This document shows, in pieces, positions 10,701 through 18,556 of a DNA stretch of 41,411 nt (position 1 is its first letter; the number at the start of each line of letters is the position of its first letter). The stretch comes from Rubrivivax sp. (GTDB taxonomy: Bacteria > Pseudomonadota > Gammaproteobacteria > Burkholderiales > Burkholderiaceae_C). The notes beneath the pieces were generated by a model. That model was not told the origin of the DNA. It made no database searches and saw only the letters and a program-made list of their open reading frames with translations. A program made the position numbers and the translations under genes. Where the stretch lies: assembly GCA_024641945.1 (NCBI GenBank), contig JAHECD010000029.1, positions 1 through 41,411 of the forward strand, given 5' to 3'.

Positions 10701-11134
10701 CCGAAGGCGCTGGGGTAGCGCGCGGCGGCGTCCACGCCCTTGACGATGCCGTCGACCTGCTTGACCACCTTGCCGACGACGGCGAACACACCCTGCTTCG
10801 CGGCCGGGCTCATGCCGCCGGCCTCCACGGCCTTGATGGCGTCGACTGCGGCCTTGATGGTGTCGAGCGCGACGATGAATTCGGACGCGATCAGCGCGGC
10901 GAGCGCAATGCCCTCGGCCGCGGCGCCGCCGCCCTTGAAGTGCTCGAGCGTGATCGCGTTGCCGGCCGGCGGCGGGTTGGCGGCGTCGATCCGGCCGAGC
11001 AGTTGCCAGAGCACCTTCTCGGCGCGGGCCTTGTCGGCCGCAATCGGCCAGGGCGTGGCATCGAGCGCATGGGTCACCGCCTCGCGGAACCACTCGTAGC
11101 TCTGCACGAAGACAGGATCGGGCTGCGTCGCCAT
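7775..11134 (-). CDS. Giant beta-rich protein, probably DUF6603-like, first gene of the trio (1119 aa)
   Basis: I chose the ATG at 11134 because AGAAGG stands seven bases upstream; an in-frame start at 11215 would add 27 residues with no ribosome binding site. Residues 1-130 are helical (QSYEWFREAVTHALDATPW and onwards). From about 245 to 880 the sequence is a long run of alternating hydrophobic and polar residues, typical of many consecutive beta strands. It includes a hydrophobic stretch near 545-585 (SLLLLIFGNFPP) and the motif GGFHPRF near 730. The last 200 residues are more soluble-looking and acidic. The pattern fits my recollection of DUF6603-type proteins, which have no assigned function. 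No signal peptide is present, so it is not an ordinary outer-membrane barrel. It heads the operon; the other two giant genes follow at 13 and 39 bases. Confidence 0.87.
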   Translation of the reverse strand: MATQPDPVFVQSYEWFREAVTHALDATPWPIAADKARAEKVLWQLLGRIDAANPPPAGNAITLEHFKGGGAAAEGIALAALIASEFIVALDTIKAAVDAIKAVEAGGMSPAAKQGVFAVVGKVVKQVDGIVKGVDAAARYPSAFGLAKLMLTMSGDARAAVAAGQSQAQQLATFVARSTVGGGPNQGQVDDAASALGLFTALGGALIDGTFASALDAGGFGWTPQSMAAAVPAGALGPIVVPFGLAAGPAKLSFKLVAEAATAGAQFDAALNLNASAAAGPAKVALKGSAALQVYQPLVPPGRAKVEGTDPSLTVELSKQQTDGYALKMGPVSLGGFGSAALQVKEIGAAIELALKDAAKSLEPRFDLFLRDGEIKLVIEDKLLKEVLSGDVTVDFAVEAQIDAKGKLHLKDGTGLHVSLPVPKIPSGPLNLQLIHLGIDPLNGSFDEIDAELSASFAIELGPFKGAVDRLGVIVKLRDLFGGAPSVAFGFKPPNGAGLSLDAGVVKGGGYIYLDPERGEYAGVLELKMMAIGIKAIAILNTKVPDAGWSLLLLIFGNFPPIQLSFGFTLTGIGGLIGLQHTTSTDALSKGLATGALDAVLFPANPVADAPQIINTLRTLFPTKRGGFIIGPMLEVGWGTPNLVTIRAGVLIETSKIVIIGQAIIQLPPLVSKDLAILRLQIDFVGYIIFDPFKIGFDGKLRDSRVLFITLTGSFAFRASFGAKPSFLLSAGGFHPRFKDIPDDVPAMDRVGAGFSIGIVGVKFEGYFAVTSATIQSGSELRVWADVGVASFDGGFGYDVIVYLEPRFRFEADMRLWVKVCLLGFTLGARIEGLLAGPGRWRAAGSATVDLGFFGEHSVDFDESWGSVPDTPLPTEDVALELGKLIAKTENWSAQLPRPEDAFVTLAKIEGLTDLIAHPRGPLTFRQKYVPLGAALKRLGTKRPLDANRFSAPALTLPGGAGGFPTTAVKDHFAAAQFFDVTEQDRLQGPSFEQYDAGVTAAVDSFESGDVVAETFDYEEVNLSSDERGIFSSSHLGLLADARWVVAFGGAARSDLRQRLQPKVAVKVDVANPGYQVTDRATAKPAAAAASTTYWNAKAHAATLDAAGFQVSEAFEALI

Positions 11135-11202
11135 GGCTGGGCCTTCTGGGGTAGATCCGCCGCGCCCGGGAGACCTGGCGTGCGGCGGGCCCACTGCGAG
11201 CC

Positions 11203-11226
11203 CGCTGCAGCGCATGCTATGCAGCG
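11203..11226. promoter_or_regulatory. Perfect inverted repeat upstream of the giant-gene operon
   Basis: CGCTGCA-N10-TGCAGCG is a perfect 7-bp inverted repeat whose spacer itself contains the palindrome GCATGC. It lies 69 bases before the start codon at 11134, in the 155-bp gap after the sugar-dehydrogenase gene. It could be an operator for the giant-gene operon, or a hairpin ending the upstream transcript. No T-run follows on the minus strand, so an operator is as likely as a terminator. Confidence 0.35.
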
Positions 11227-11275
11227 CCCAGCGCCGTGGACACCCCTAGCTTCTTGGCGGCATGGGCAGCCGGGC

Positions 11276-11290
11276 GGCCCGCTGGGGGCC
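11276..11290 (-). terminator. Weak hairpin at the end of the sugar-dehydrogenase gene
   Basis: GGCCC-N5-GGGCC forms a GC-only 5-bp stem beginning at the stop codon (TAG, 11292-11290) of the sugar-dehydrogenase gene. There is no downstream T-tract, so this is only a possible pause or termination site. Confidence 0.22.
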
Positions 11291-12462
11291 TACTTCGGAT
11301 CGAGCCGCAGCACCTGGCCTTCGTTGCCGTCGGTCACGAGATAGACATAACCGTCCGGTCCCTGGCGCACGTCGCGGATGCGGTCGTCCAGTTCGGTCAA
11401 CAGTTCTTCGTCGGCCACCACCTTGCGGCCGTTGATCGACAGGCGAACGAGCATCTGGCCGCGCAGCGCCCCGACGAGCAGGTTGCCCTTCCAGCCGGGG
11501 TAGCGGTCGCTCGTCACGAACGCCAGGCCACTCGGCGCGATGGACGTCGGCATCCACACCTTGACCGGCTGCTCGAACCCCTGCCGCGGACCGGTCTCGC
11601 CGATGCGCGTGCCGGTGCCGTAGTTGCGGCCATAGGTGACGAGTGGCCAGCCATAGTTGCGCCCGGCGAGCACGACATTGATTTCGTCGCCGCCCTGCGG
11701 CCCGTGCTCGCTGGCCCACAGGTCGCCGGTGACGGGGTGCACGGCAGCACCCTGGATGTTGCGGTGGCCGAGGCTCCAGATCTCGGGCCGCGCGCCCGGC
11801 GTGTTGACAAACGGGTTGTCGGCCGGCGCACTGCCGTCGGCATTGAGGCGCACGACCTTGCCGAGGTGGTTGCTGAGGACCTGCGCATCGTCCTTGCGCG
11901 AGAAACGCTCGCCCAGGCCGACGAAGACGCGCCCGTCGCGCGCGAAGGCGATGCGCGAGCCGCAGTGCAGCCGGCTCGCCACCTTGGGCACTTGGCGGAA
12001 GACGGTGCGCACGTCGCGCAGGCGCTCGCCTTCGAGCCGGCCGCGTGCCAGCGCGGTACTGTTGCCCCCGGCGCCGACTTCGGTATAGGTCCACCAGACC
12101 AGGCGGTTGTCGGCGAACCGGGGGTCGACGACGACGTCGAGCAGGCCGCACTGGCCGGCGGCGTCGACCGGCGGCAGGCCCTGCAGCGGCGCGCCCGGCC
12201 GACCATCCGCGCCGATCAGGCGCAGGCGGCCCGGGCGCTCGCTCACGAGCATGCGGCCGTCGGGCAGGAAGGCCAGCGCCCACGGGTTGACGAGGCCACG
12301 CGCCACGGGCACGGCCCGGACCTCGGTGGCCGCCGCCGGGCTGCCCATCACCATCACGCTGGCGAGGGCGCCGGCGATGGATAGGGCGCGCAGGCTCTGC
12401 ATCCGGCCCATCATGCCCATGCCACGCGGGCAGTTCAAGCCGCCGATGGGCGCGGCGCTCAT
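11290..12462 (-). CDS. PQQ-dependent aldose sugar dehydrogenase-type protein (YliI/Asd family), exported
   Basis: This is a six-bladed beta-propeller of the soluble aldose sugar dehydrogenase/sorbosone dehydrogenase family, which oxidises sugars in the periplasm with pyrroloquinoline quinone. Family motifs include NPWALAFLPDGRMLVSERPG, the CGLLDVVVDP block, HCGSRIAFARDGRVFVG, WASEHGPQGGDEIN and GRNYGWPLVTYG. I take the ATG at 12462: it overlaps the recJ stop as ATGA and has GGAGG ten bases upstream, implying translational coupling. This gives 390 aa with an unusually long n-region before the hydrophobic core; the signal peptide proper looks like MQSLRALSIAGALASVMVMG, ending near AAA. Starts at 12420, 12411 or 12402 are therefore alternatives, though they lack ribosome binding sites. 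The substrate is not predictable. Confidence 0.85.
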   Translation of the reverse strand: MSAAPIGGLNCPRGMGMMGRMQSLRALSIAGALASVMVMGSPAAATEVRAVPVARGLVNPWALAFLPDGRMLVSERPGRLRLIGADGRPGAPLQGLPPVDAAGQCGLLDVVVDPRFADNRLVWWTYTEVGAGGNSTALARGRLEGERLRDVRTVFRQVPKVASRLHCGSRIAFARDGRVFVGLGERFSRKDDAQVLSNHLGKVVRLNADGSAPADNPFVNTPGARPEIWSLGHRNIQGAAVHPVTGDLWASEHGPQGGDEINVVLAGRNYGWPLVTYGRNYGTGTRIGETGPRQGFEQPVKVWMPTSIAPSGLAFVTSDRYPGWKGNLLVGALRGQMLVRLSINGRKVVADEELLTELDDRIRDVRQGPDGYVYLVTDGNEGQVLRLDPK

Positions 12463-14186
12463 GGCGCGCAGGCCTCCACCACCATTTGCAGCCGCTGCTG
12501 GCCGTTCCACTCGTCGAGTTGCAGGCGGTAGGCGAGCACCACGCTTTCGGCCAACGGCTCGCTGCGGCCGAACCAGATCGCGTCGCGCAGCGTGCCGGCG
12601 TGCTTGATGCGCAGCTTGAGGTGTTTTTCGCCCACGAGCCGCTGCTGAACCACCTGCACGCGGTCGCAGAAGACCGGCGCTTCGAAGCCCTGGCCCCAGA
12701 CCTGCGCGTCGAGCACCTTGACGGTATCGGTGTTGAACCACTGCAGGTCGAGCGGGCCGTCGGTGCGCAGTGTGCGCTGCAACGCCGCGGCATCGAGCCA
12801 TTCGCGTGCCACCTGCTGCAACGCGGCGTCGAAGGCGTCGAAATCCTCGCGGGCGATGGTCGCGCCGGCCGCCATCGCATGGCCGCCGAATCGCTTGAGC
12901 ACGTGCGGCGCGCGTTTGCTCACGAGGTCGAGCGCGTCGCGCAGATGAAAGCCGGGGATCGAGCGGCCGCTGCCCTTGAGCAGGCCGTCGGCGCCCGGCG
13001 CGAAGACGAACGTGGGCCGGTGCAGCCGGTCTTTCAGGCGCCCGGCGACGATGCCGACCACACCTTCGTGGAAATCCGGGTCGAAGAGGTTCAGCGCCGG
13101 CGGCACCGCGTCCGCCGTCGGCATCAGGCGCTCGAGCAGCGCGGCGGCCTGGTCGCGCATGCCGGCCTCGACCTCGCGCCGCTCGCGATTGATGGCGTCG
13201 AGCTGTGCGGCCAGCTCGGCGGCGCGCGCCGTGTCGTCGGTGAGCAGGCACTCGATGCCGAGCGTCATGTCCGACAGCCGCCCGGCGGCGTTGATGCGCG
13301 GCCCGAGTGCGAAGCCGAAATCGAACGCCGCCGCCTGCTGCGGCCGGCGGCCCGCCGCCGCGAACAGTGCCGCCACGCCCGGCTGCATGCGCCCGGCGCG
13401 GATGCGTCGCAGCCCTTGCGCGACGAGGCGCCGGTTGTTGGCGTCCAGCCGCACCACGTCGGCCACGGTACCGAGCGCGACGAGGTCGAGCAGCGCATCG
13501 AGCTTGGGCTGGCTCTGCGCGTCGAACCGACCACGCGCACGCAGTTCGGCGCGCAGCGCAAGCAGCACGTAGAACATCACACCGACGCCGGCGATCGACT
13601 TGCTCTCGAACGCACACGCCGGCTGGTTCGGGTTGACGATCACGTCGGCCTCGGGCAGCACGACCGCGTCGTCGACGATCGCGGGCAGGTGGTGGTCAGT
13701 CACGAGCACCGCCAGGCCGCAGTCGCGTGCGTGGGCCACGCCGGCGATGCTGGCAATGCCGTTGTCGACCGTCACCAGCAGGTCCGGCTTCTGTGGCAGT
13801 GCCAGATCGACGATGGCCGGCGTGAGACCGTAGCCGTGGATCGCGCGGTCGGGCACCACGTAGCCGAGCGTGCCCGGTGCGGCGCCGAGCATCGCGAGTC
13901 CGCGCAGCGCGACAGCGCAGGCGGTGGCGCCGTCGCAGTCGTAATCGGCGACGACGACGATGCGCCGGCCGGCATCGATGCTGTCGGCGAGCAGCCGCGC
14001 AGCCTCGGCCGTGCCCTTCATCTGCGCGGGCGGGATCAGGCGCGCCAGGGCGTCGTCGAGCTCGTCGGACGCCCGCACGCCGCGTGCGGCGAGCAGGCGC
14101 GCGAGCAGCGGGTGCACCCCCGCCTGCTCGAGCGCGAAGCTCGTTCGTGGCGGCACGTCGCGGGTTTCCAGCCGGGGCATGGTCAT
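12459..14186 (-). CDS. recJ: Single-stranded-DNA-specific 5'-3' exonuclease RecJ
   Basis: RecJ degrades single-stranded DNA 5' to 3' in recombination, mismatch and base-excision repair. The protein is 575 aa, normal for the family. DHH-phosphoesterase motifs are present in order: DYDCDG at 81-86, DNGI at 141-144 and TDHHLP at 163-168. The DHHA1-type GGHAMAAG block follows around 430-440, with an OB-like C-terminal part after it. The start at 14186 (alternative 14180) lies one base from the 62-bp tandem repeats, and its only ribosome binding site, AGGG seven bases upstream, belongs to the first repeat unit. The stop overlaps the sugar-dehydrogenase start by four bases. The gene next upstream on the same strand is the one commonly found beside recJ in Burkholderiales, as far as I recall. 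Confidence 0.95.
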   Translation of the reverse strand: MTMPRLETRDVPPRTSFALEQAGVHPLLARLLAARGVRASDELDDALARLIPPAQMKGTAEAARLLADSIDAGRRIVVVADYDCDGATACAVALRGLAMLGAAPGTLGYVVPDRAIHGYGLTPAIVDLALPQKPDLLVTVDNGIASIAGVAHARDCGLAVLVTDHHLPAIVDDAVVLPEADVIVNPNQPACAFESKSIAGVGVMFYVLLALRAELRARGRFDAQSQPKLDALLDLVALGTVADVVRLDANNRRLVAQGLRRIRAGRMQPGVAALFAAAGRRPQQAAAFDFGFALGPRINAAGRLSDMTLGIECLLTDDTARAAELAAQLDAINRERREVEAGMRDQAAALLERLMPTADAVPPALNLFDPDFHEGVVGIVAGRLKDRLHRPTFVFAPGADGLLKGSGRSIPGFHLRDALDLVSKRAPHVLKRFGGHAMAAGATIAREDFDAFDAALQQVAREWLDAAALQRTLRTDGPLDLQWFNTDTVKVLDAQVWGQGFEAPVFCDRVQVVQQRLVGEKHLKLRIKHAGTLRDAIWFGRSEPLAESVVLAYRLQLDEWNGQQRLQMVVEACAP

Positions 14187-14372
14187 TCGACGACCCTGCG
14201 CGCTTTGCGCTTCGGGGTGAGCGCTTCGGAGCGGCCGTGCGCGCTCACTCGACGACCCTGCGCGCTTTGCGCTTCGGGGTGAGCGCTTCGGAGCGGCCGC
14301 GCGCGCTCACTCGACGACCCTGCGCGCTTTGCGCTTCGGGGTGAGCGCTTCGGAGCGGCCGTGCGCGCTCAC
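14187..14372. repeat. Three tandem copies of a 62-bp repeat
   Basis: Units occupy 14187-14248, 14249-14310 and 14311-14372. They are identical except for one T/C difference in the second unit (GGCCGT versus GGCCGC near the unit end). Each unit contains the inverted repeat GTGAGCGC-N16-GCGCTCAC (minus-strand reading). The array fills the whole gap between the stop of the upstream gene, whose TGA lies in the last unit, and the recJ start. Because 62 is not a multiple of three, the reading frame shifts in each copy, so this is not a protein repeat. On the minus strand every unit end offers AGGG followed seven bases later by a GTG, or by the real ATG of recJ. Confidence 0.95.
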
Positions 14373-15301
14373 AGCGCCTCCAAGATCGACACGAGGTCGG
14401 GTTTGCGCATCGTTGCCGACAGACGCTGAAGCAGGCCGCGCGGCTGCAGTTCGTAGCGCACCGCCGTGCGTTCGCCGCACAGCGTGAGCGCGACCGGCTC
14501 GCCCTTGCGCACACGCGCCACGGCGTCGGCCAGCGGACCGGCGTCGAGCGCCTGCCAGGCGCGGCTCCAGGCAAACACGTCACCGGCCAGCGACGGCGTG
14601 CGCAGGCGGTCATCGACCTGCAGCCCGGCGGGCCAGCCGGTGATCTGCGCGGGCCCGCAGCCGCTGAGCCAGAACGAGTTGACGGCAAGTGTGCCGCGCG
14701 CCTCGCGCGCCTCGTTCAGCGGGTGGGTGTGCAAGAGCATCTGCACCTCGTTCTGCAGCCTTCGCACCAGGCGCGCACGCGGTTCGCGAGAGAGCCAGAT
14801 GTCGACATTGCGGCCGATCACGCGGTCGATCGACGCACACGGCAGGCCGTCGAATGCGGCGTGCGTGGCCAACCAGCACAAGGGCGCCACAAAGTGCAGC
14901 GTGAACCCTTCGGACTCGAAGAGCTCGCGCACGGCATCCAGCAGGGCGCGCGACTCGGCCTCGTCGAGCTGCAGTTGCGCGGGGTCGTGCAGGTCCACCT
15001 GCGCCGCGCCGGCGCTCCAGTGCGCGGGTGTGAGCCGCCCCCAGGCAGCGCCGCCGGGGTCGAGGCCAGCCAACAGCGCATCGAGTGCCGCCAGCGGCAC
15101 CTGGCCGTCGGCACACTCCAGCCCCGCGGCCCGGGCGAGCGCACGCTCGTGCGGCGGCGAGAGCGTGGATTCGTCGGCGGTGTCGCGCGCGGTTTCGGTC
15201 AGGGCCGACAGCAAGGCGGCGAGGTGGGGCAGAACGAGTTCGCTCGCCGCCTGCCGGGCCGGCTCGGACCCGGGTGCGGCAAAGGGAACCAGAAGGTGCA
15301 T
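14369..15301 (-). CDS. Conserved protein of unclear function next to recJ (often annotated phosphoglycerate-mutase-like or RpfE-type)
   Basis: This is a soluble 310-aa protein without signal peptide or membrane segment, beginning MHLLVPFAAPGSEPARQAAS. The middle contains FTLHFVAPLCWLATHAAFDG, and later blocks include SIDRVIGRNVDIWL, RRLQNEVQMLLHTHPLN and LAVNSFWLSGCGP. I recall this kind of protein as a family linked with recJ in beta-proteobacteria and loosely called a phosphoglycerate mutase or RpfE-type regulator. The catalytic residues of a true mutase are not evident to me, so I do not assign an enzyme function. The ATG at 15301 has no ribosome binding site and faces the MFS gene across 36 bases. 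The TGA lies inside the third 62-bp repeat. Confidence 0.8.
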   Translation of the reverse strand: MHLLVPFAAPGSEPARQAASELVLPHLAALLSALTETARDTADESTLSPPHERALARAAGLECADGQVPLAALDALLAGLDPGGAAWGRLTPAHWSAGAAQVDLHDPAQLQLDEAESRALLDAVRELFESEGFTLHFVAPLCWLATHAAFDGLPCASIDRVIGRNVDIWLSREPRARLVRRLQNEVQMLLHTHPLNEAREARGTLAVNSFWLSGCGPAQITGWPAGLQVDDRLRTPSLAGDVFAWSRAWQALDAGPLADAVARVRKGEPVALTLCGERTAVRYELQPRGLLQRLSATMRKPDLVSILEAL

Positions 15302-15323
15302 CGGCGGATTATCCGGCGCGGGC

Positions 15324-15329
15324 TACAGT
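15324..15329 (+). promoter_or_regulatory. -10-like hexamer TACAGT before the MFS gene
   Basis: TACAGT ends eight bases before the ATG at 15338. A transcript starting at the usual distance would begin at or next to the ATG, giving a leaderless mRNA. No good -35 and no Shine-Dalgarno sequence are visible. Confidence 0.4.
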
Positions 15330-15337
15330 GGGCGGCC

Positions 15338-16549
15338 ATGAGCGACCCCACCCCCGCCGCGGCAGCCCCGCGCCTGCCGCGCACGATCTGGGCGCTGGGC
15401 TTCGTGAGCCTGCTGATGGACGTGTCGTCCGAGATGATCCACAGCCTGCTGCCGGTCTTCATGGTGGGCACGCTCGGCATGAGCGTGTTCATGATCGGGC
15501 TGGTAGAGGGCGCGGCAGAGGCCACGGCGCTGATCGTCAAGGTCTTCTCCGGCGCGCTGTCCGACCGCTGGGGCAAGCGCAAGCCGCTGGCATTGCTGGG
15601 CTACGGCCTCGGTGCGCTGTCCAAGCCACTGTTCGCGCTCGCCGGCGGCAGCGCAGCGATCATGACCGCGCGTGTGACCGACCGCATTGGCAAGGGGATC
15701 CGCGGCGCGCCGCGCGACGCGCTCGTGGCCGACCTCGCCCCGCCATCGATGCGCGGGGCGGCCTTCGGGCTGCGCCAGTCGCTCGATACCGTGGGCGCGT
15801 TCCTCGGGCCGCTGCTCGCCGTGGTGCTGATGCTGGCCTGGCACGACGATTTCCGCGCCGTCTTCTGGTTCGCGGTCGTGCCCGCGGTGCTGTCGGTGGC
15901 CGTGCTGTTCTTCGGCGTGCGCGAGCCCGACGCGCCGCCGCGCACCGGCCCGCGCGTCAACCCGCTCGCGCGTGCGCAGCTCGCGCGGCTGCCGGCCGCT
16001 TACTGGAAGGTCGTGGCGTTCGGCGCGGTCTTCACGCTGGCGCGCTTCAGCGAGGCCTTTCTCGTGTTGCGGGCGCAGCAGGGGGGCCTGCCGCTGGCCC
16101 TGACGCCGGTGGTGATGATCGCGATGAACGTCGTCTACGCGACCTTCGCCTACCCGTTCGGCAAACTCGCCGACCGCGAGCGCGCCTCGCACCTGCTGGC
16201 CGCCGGACTGGTGCTGCTGATCGGCGCCGATCTCGCCCTCGCGCTCGGCAGCCACGGGGTGTGGATCGCCGTGGGCGTGCTGCTGTGGGGCCTGCACATG
16301 GCGCTCACCCAGGGCCTGCTGGCGGCGCTGGTGGCGGCGCAGGCGCCGGCCGACCTGCGCGGCACCGCCTTCGGGGTCTTCAACCTGGCCAGCGGCGTGG
16401 CGCTGCTGCTGGCCAGCGGACTCGCCGGCTGGCTGTGGGACCGCATCGGCGCCGGGGCCACGTTCGGCGCCGGCGCGGCGATCGCCGGTGTGGCGCTGGT
16501 GGCCCTGCTGCTGCGCCGGCCGGCGCAGCCAGCGCCCCCGCTCGGGTAG
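15338..16549 (+). CDS. Major facilitator superfamily transporter (403 aa)
   Basis: This is a 403-aa inner-membrane carrier with about twelve hydrophobic segments split into two halves. The first starts at ALGFVSLLMDVSSEMIHSLL. The loop 2-3 signature appears as GALSDRWGKRKPLALLGYGL. It is followed by DRIGKGIRGAPRDALVAD, a block I associate with a subfamily of putative drug or metal exporters. The second half has a weaker copy, FGKLADRERASHLLAAG. The substrate cannot be inferred. The ATG at 15338 starts MSDPTPAAAAPRLPRTIW; a much longer in-frame extension upstream would run antisense across the neighbouring gene and is rejected. The lolC gene begins 11 bases after the stop but has its own -10-like site, so co-transcription is possible but not required. 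Confidence 0.92.
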   Translation: MSDPTPAAAAPRLPRTIWALGFVSLLMDVSSEMIHSLLPVFMVGTLGMSVFMIGLVEGAAEATALIVKVFSGALSDRWGKRKPLALLGYGLGALSKPLFALAGGSAAIMTARVTDRIGKGIRGAPRDALVADLAPPSMRGAAFGLRQSLDTVGAFLGPLLAVVLMLAWHDDFRAVFWFAVVPAVLSVAVLFFGVREPDAPPRTGPRVNPLARAQLARLPAAYWKVVAFGAVFTLARFSEAFLVLRAQQGGLPLALTPVVMIAMNVVYATFAYPFGKLADRERASHLLAAGLVLLIGADLALALGSHGVWIAVGVLLWGLHMALTQGLLAALVAAQAPADLRGTAFGVFNLASGVALLLASGLAGWLWDRIGAGATFGAGAAIAGVALVALLLRRPAQPAPPLG

Positions 16550-16552
16550 CAT
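16547..16552 (+). promoter_or_regulatory. -10-like hexamer TAGCAT before lolC
   Basis: TAGCAT ends eight bases before the lolC ATG at 16561 and overlaps the MFS stop codon. The spacing is the same as at the MFS gene, and no Shine-Dalgarno sequence is visible, consistent with leaderless initiation. Confidence 0.35.
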
Positions 16553-16560
16553 GCCGGCCG

Positions 16561-17809
16561 ATGAATTGGCCTTATGAATGGCAGGTCGGCTGGCGCTACA
16601 CCCGCGCCGGACGCAGCGGCCGGCGCAACGGGTTCATCTCCTTCATCTCCGCGGTCTCGATGCTGGGCATCGCGCTCGGCGTGGCGGCGCTGATCATCGT
16701 GCTGAGCGTGATGAACGGCTTCCAGAAGGAAGTGCGCGACCGCATGCTCAGCATCATTCCGCACATCGAGATCTTCAGCGCGCAGGGCACCGCGCTGCCC
16801 GACTGGCACGCCACCGCGGACATCGCGCGGCGCAATGCGCAGGTCGTCGGCGCGGCGCCCTACATCAGCACGCAAGCACTCGTCTCGCGCGGCGACGAGA
16901 TGCGCGGCGCCATCGTGCGTGGCATCTCGCCGGCGGAAGAAGCCAGCGTCACCGCGCTCGGCGCGCAACTGCGCGACAGCACCTTCGCCAAGCTGCAGCC
17001 GGGCGCGTGGAACATCGTGCTCGGCATCGAGCTTGCGCGCCTGCTCGGCGTGGTGCCCGGCGACAAGGTGACCATCGTCGCGCCGGGCGGGCAGGTCACG
17101 CCGGCGGGCGTGGTGCCGCGCCTCAAGCAGTTCACGGTCGCGGGCACGTTCGAAGCCGGCCATTACGAGTACGACAGCAGCCTCGCGCTGATCCACCTCG
17201 ACGACGCGGCGCGCCTGTTCCGCGTCGAGGGGCCCACCGGCGTGCAGCTCAAGCTCGCCGACGTGCAGCAGGCGCGCAGCGTGGCGGCGCAGCTGGTCGA
17301 CAAGCTGCCGGACGGGCTGGTCGTGCGCGACTGGACACGCGTGAACCGCAACTGGTACGACGCGGTGCAGATCGAGAAGCGGCTGATGGCGATCATCCTC
17401 ACGCTGATCGTCGCAGTGGCCGCCTTCAACCTCGTGAGCACGCTCGTGATGACGGTGACCGACAAACGTGCCGACATCGCGATCCTGCGCACGCTGGGCG
17501 CGAGCCCGCGCTCGGTGATGGGGATCTTCATCGTGCAGGGCGCGCTGGCGGGCGTGATCGGCACCTTCGCAGGCGTGGCACTCGGGCTGCTGGTGGCCTT
17601 CAACATCGATGTCATCGTGCCGGCGATCGAGCACCTGCTCGGCACCACCTTCCTGCCCGGCAGCGTGTACCTGATCAGCCGCATGCCGAGCCAGCCGCTG
17701 GCCACCGACATCGTGCCGATCGCGCTCGTCTCGCTCGCGCTGGCCTTCGTCGCCACGCTCTACCCGAGCTGGCGCGCGAGCCGCGTCAACCCCGCCCAGG
17801 CACTGCGTT

Positions 17810-17817
<8 letters not shown>
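16561..17817 (+). CDS. lolC: Lipoprotein-releasing ABC transporter permease LolC/LolE
   Basis: This permease extracts lipoproteins from the inner membrane so that they can be passed to LolA. It is 418 aa, normal for the family. The N-terminus [11 protein letters not shown] precedes the first membrane segment ([20 protein letters not shown]) and the characteristic [18 protein letters not shown] periplasmic MacB-like domain covers roughly 60-270. Three membrane segments follow at the C-terminus, with [22 protein letters not shown] after the first of them. The protein ends [17 protein letters not shown], as expected for LolC/E. Only one permease gene accompanies lolD here, so the complex is probably a homodimer (LolF-like arrangement) unless a second permease lies elsewhere. 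The lolD start lies inside the last codons of this gene. Confidence 0.93.
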
Positions 17818-18496
<679 letters not shown>

Positions 18497-18544
18497 GCGC
18501 ACGCGCGCAAGGCCCTGCCACCCGCCGGGCAGGCACGCCTTTCC

Positions 18545-18550
18545 TACAAT
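18545..18550 (+). promoter_or_regulatory. -10 hexamer TACAAT before the PHP gene
   Basis: TACAAT, one mismatch from TATAAT, ends six bases before the GTG start at 18557. No Shine-Dalgarno sequence and no clear -35 are visible. The spacing predicts transcription starting at the GTG. Confidence 0.45.
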
Positions 18551-18556
18551 GCGGCG

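Noticed and set aside
7650..11344. Other very long frames (1147 codons minus, 1196 codons plus) over the first giant gene
   Set aside because: Both are shadows of the gene at 7775-11134. Their products are Arg/Ala/Gly-rich and lack the conserved blocks.
13307..13636. Short plus-strand frames inside recJ
   Set aside because: They are Arg/Pro/Ala-rich shadows without start signals and antisense to conserved RecJ motifs.
14187..14372. 62-bp repeats as a CRISPR array
   Set aside because: The copies are directly adjacent with no variable spacers, and no cas genes are present.
18514..18533. CCTGCC-N8-GGCAGG hairpin after lolD as a terminator
   Set aside because: It is a short stem with no T-run; in such GC-rich sequence hairpins of this size occur by chance.
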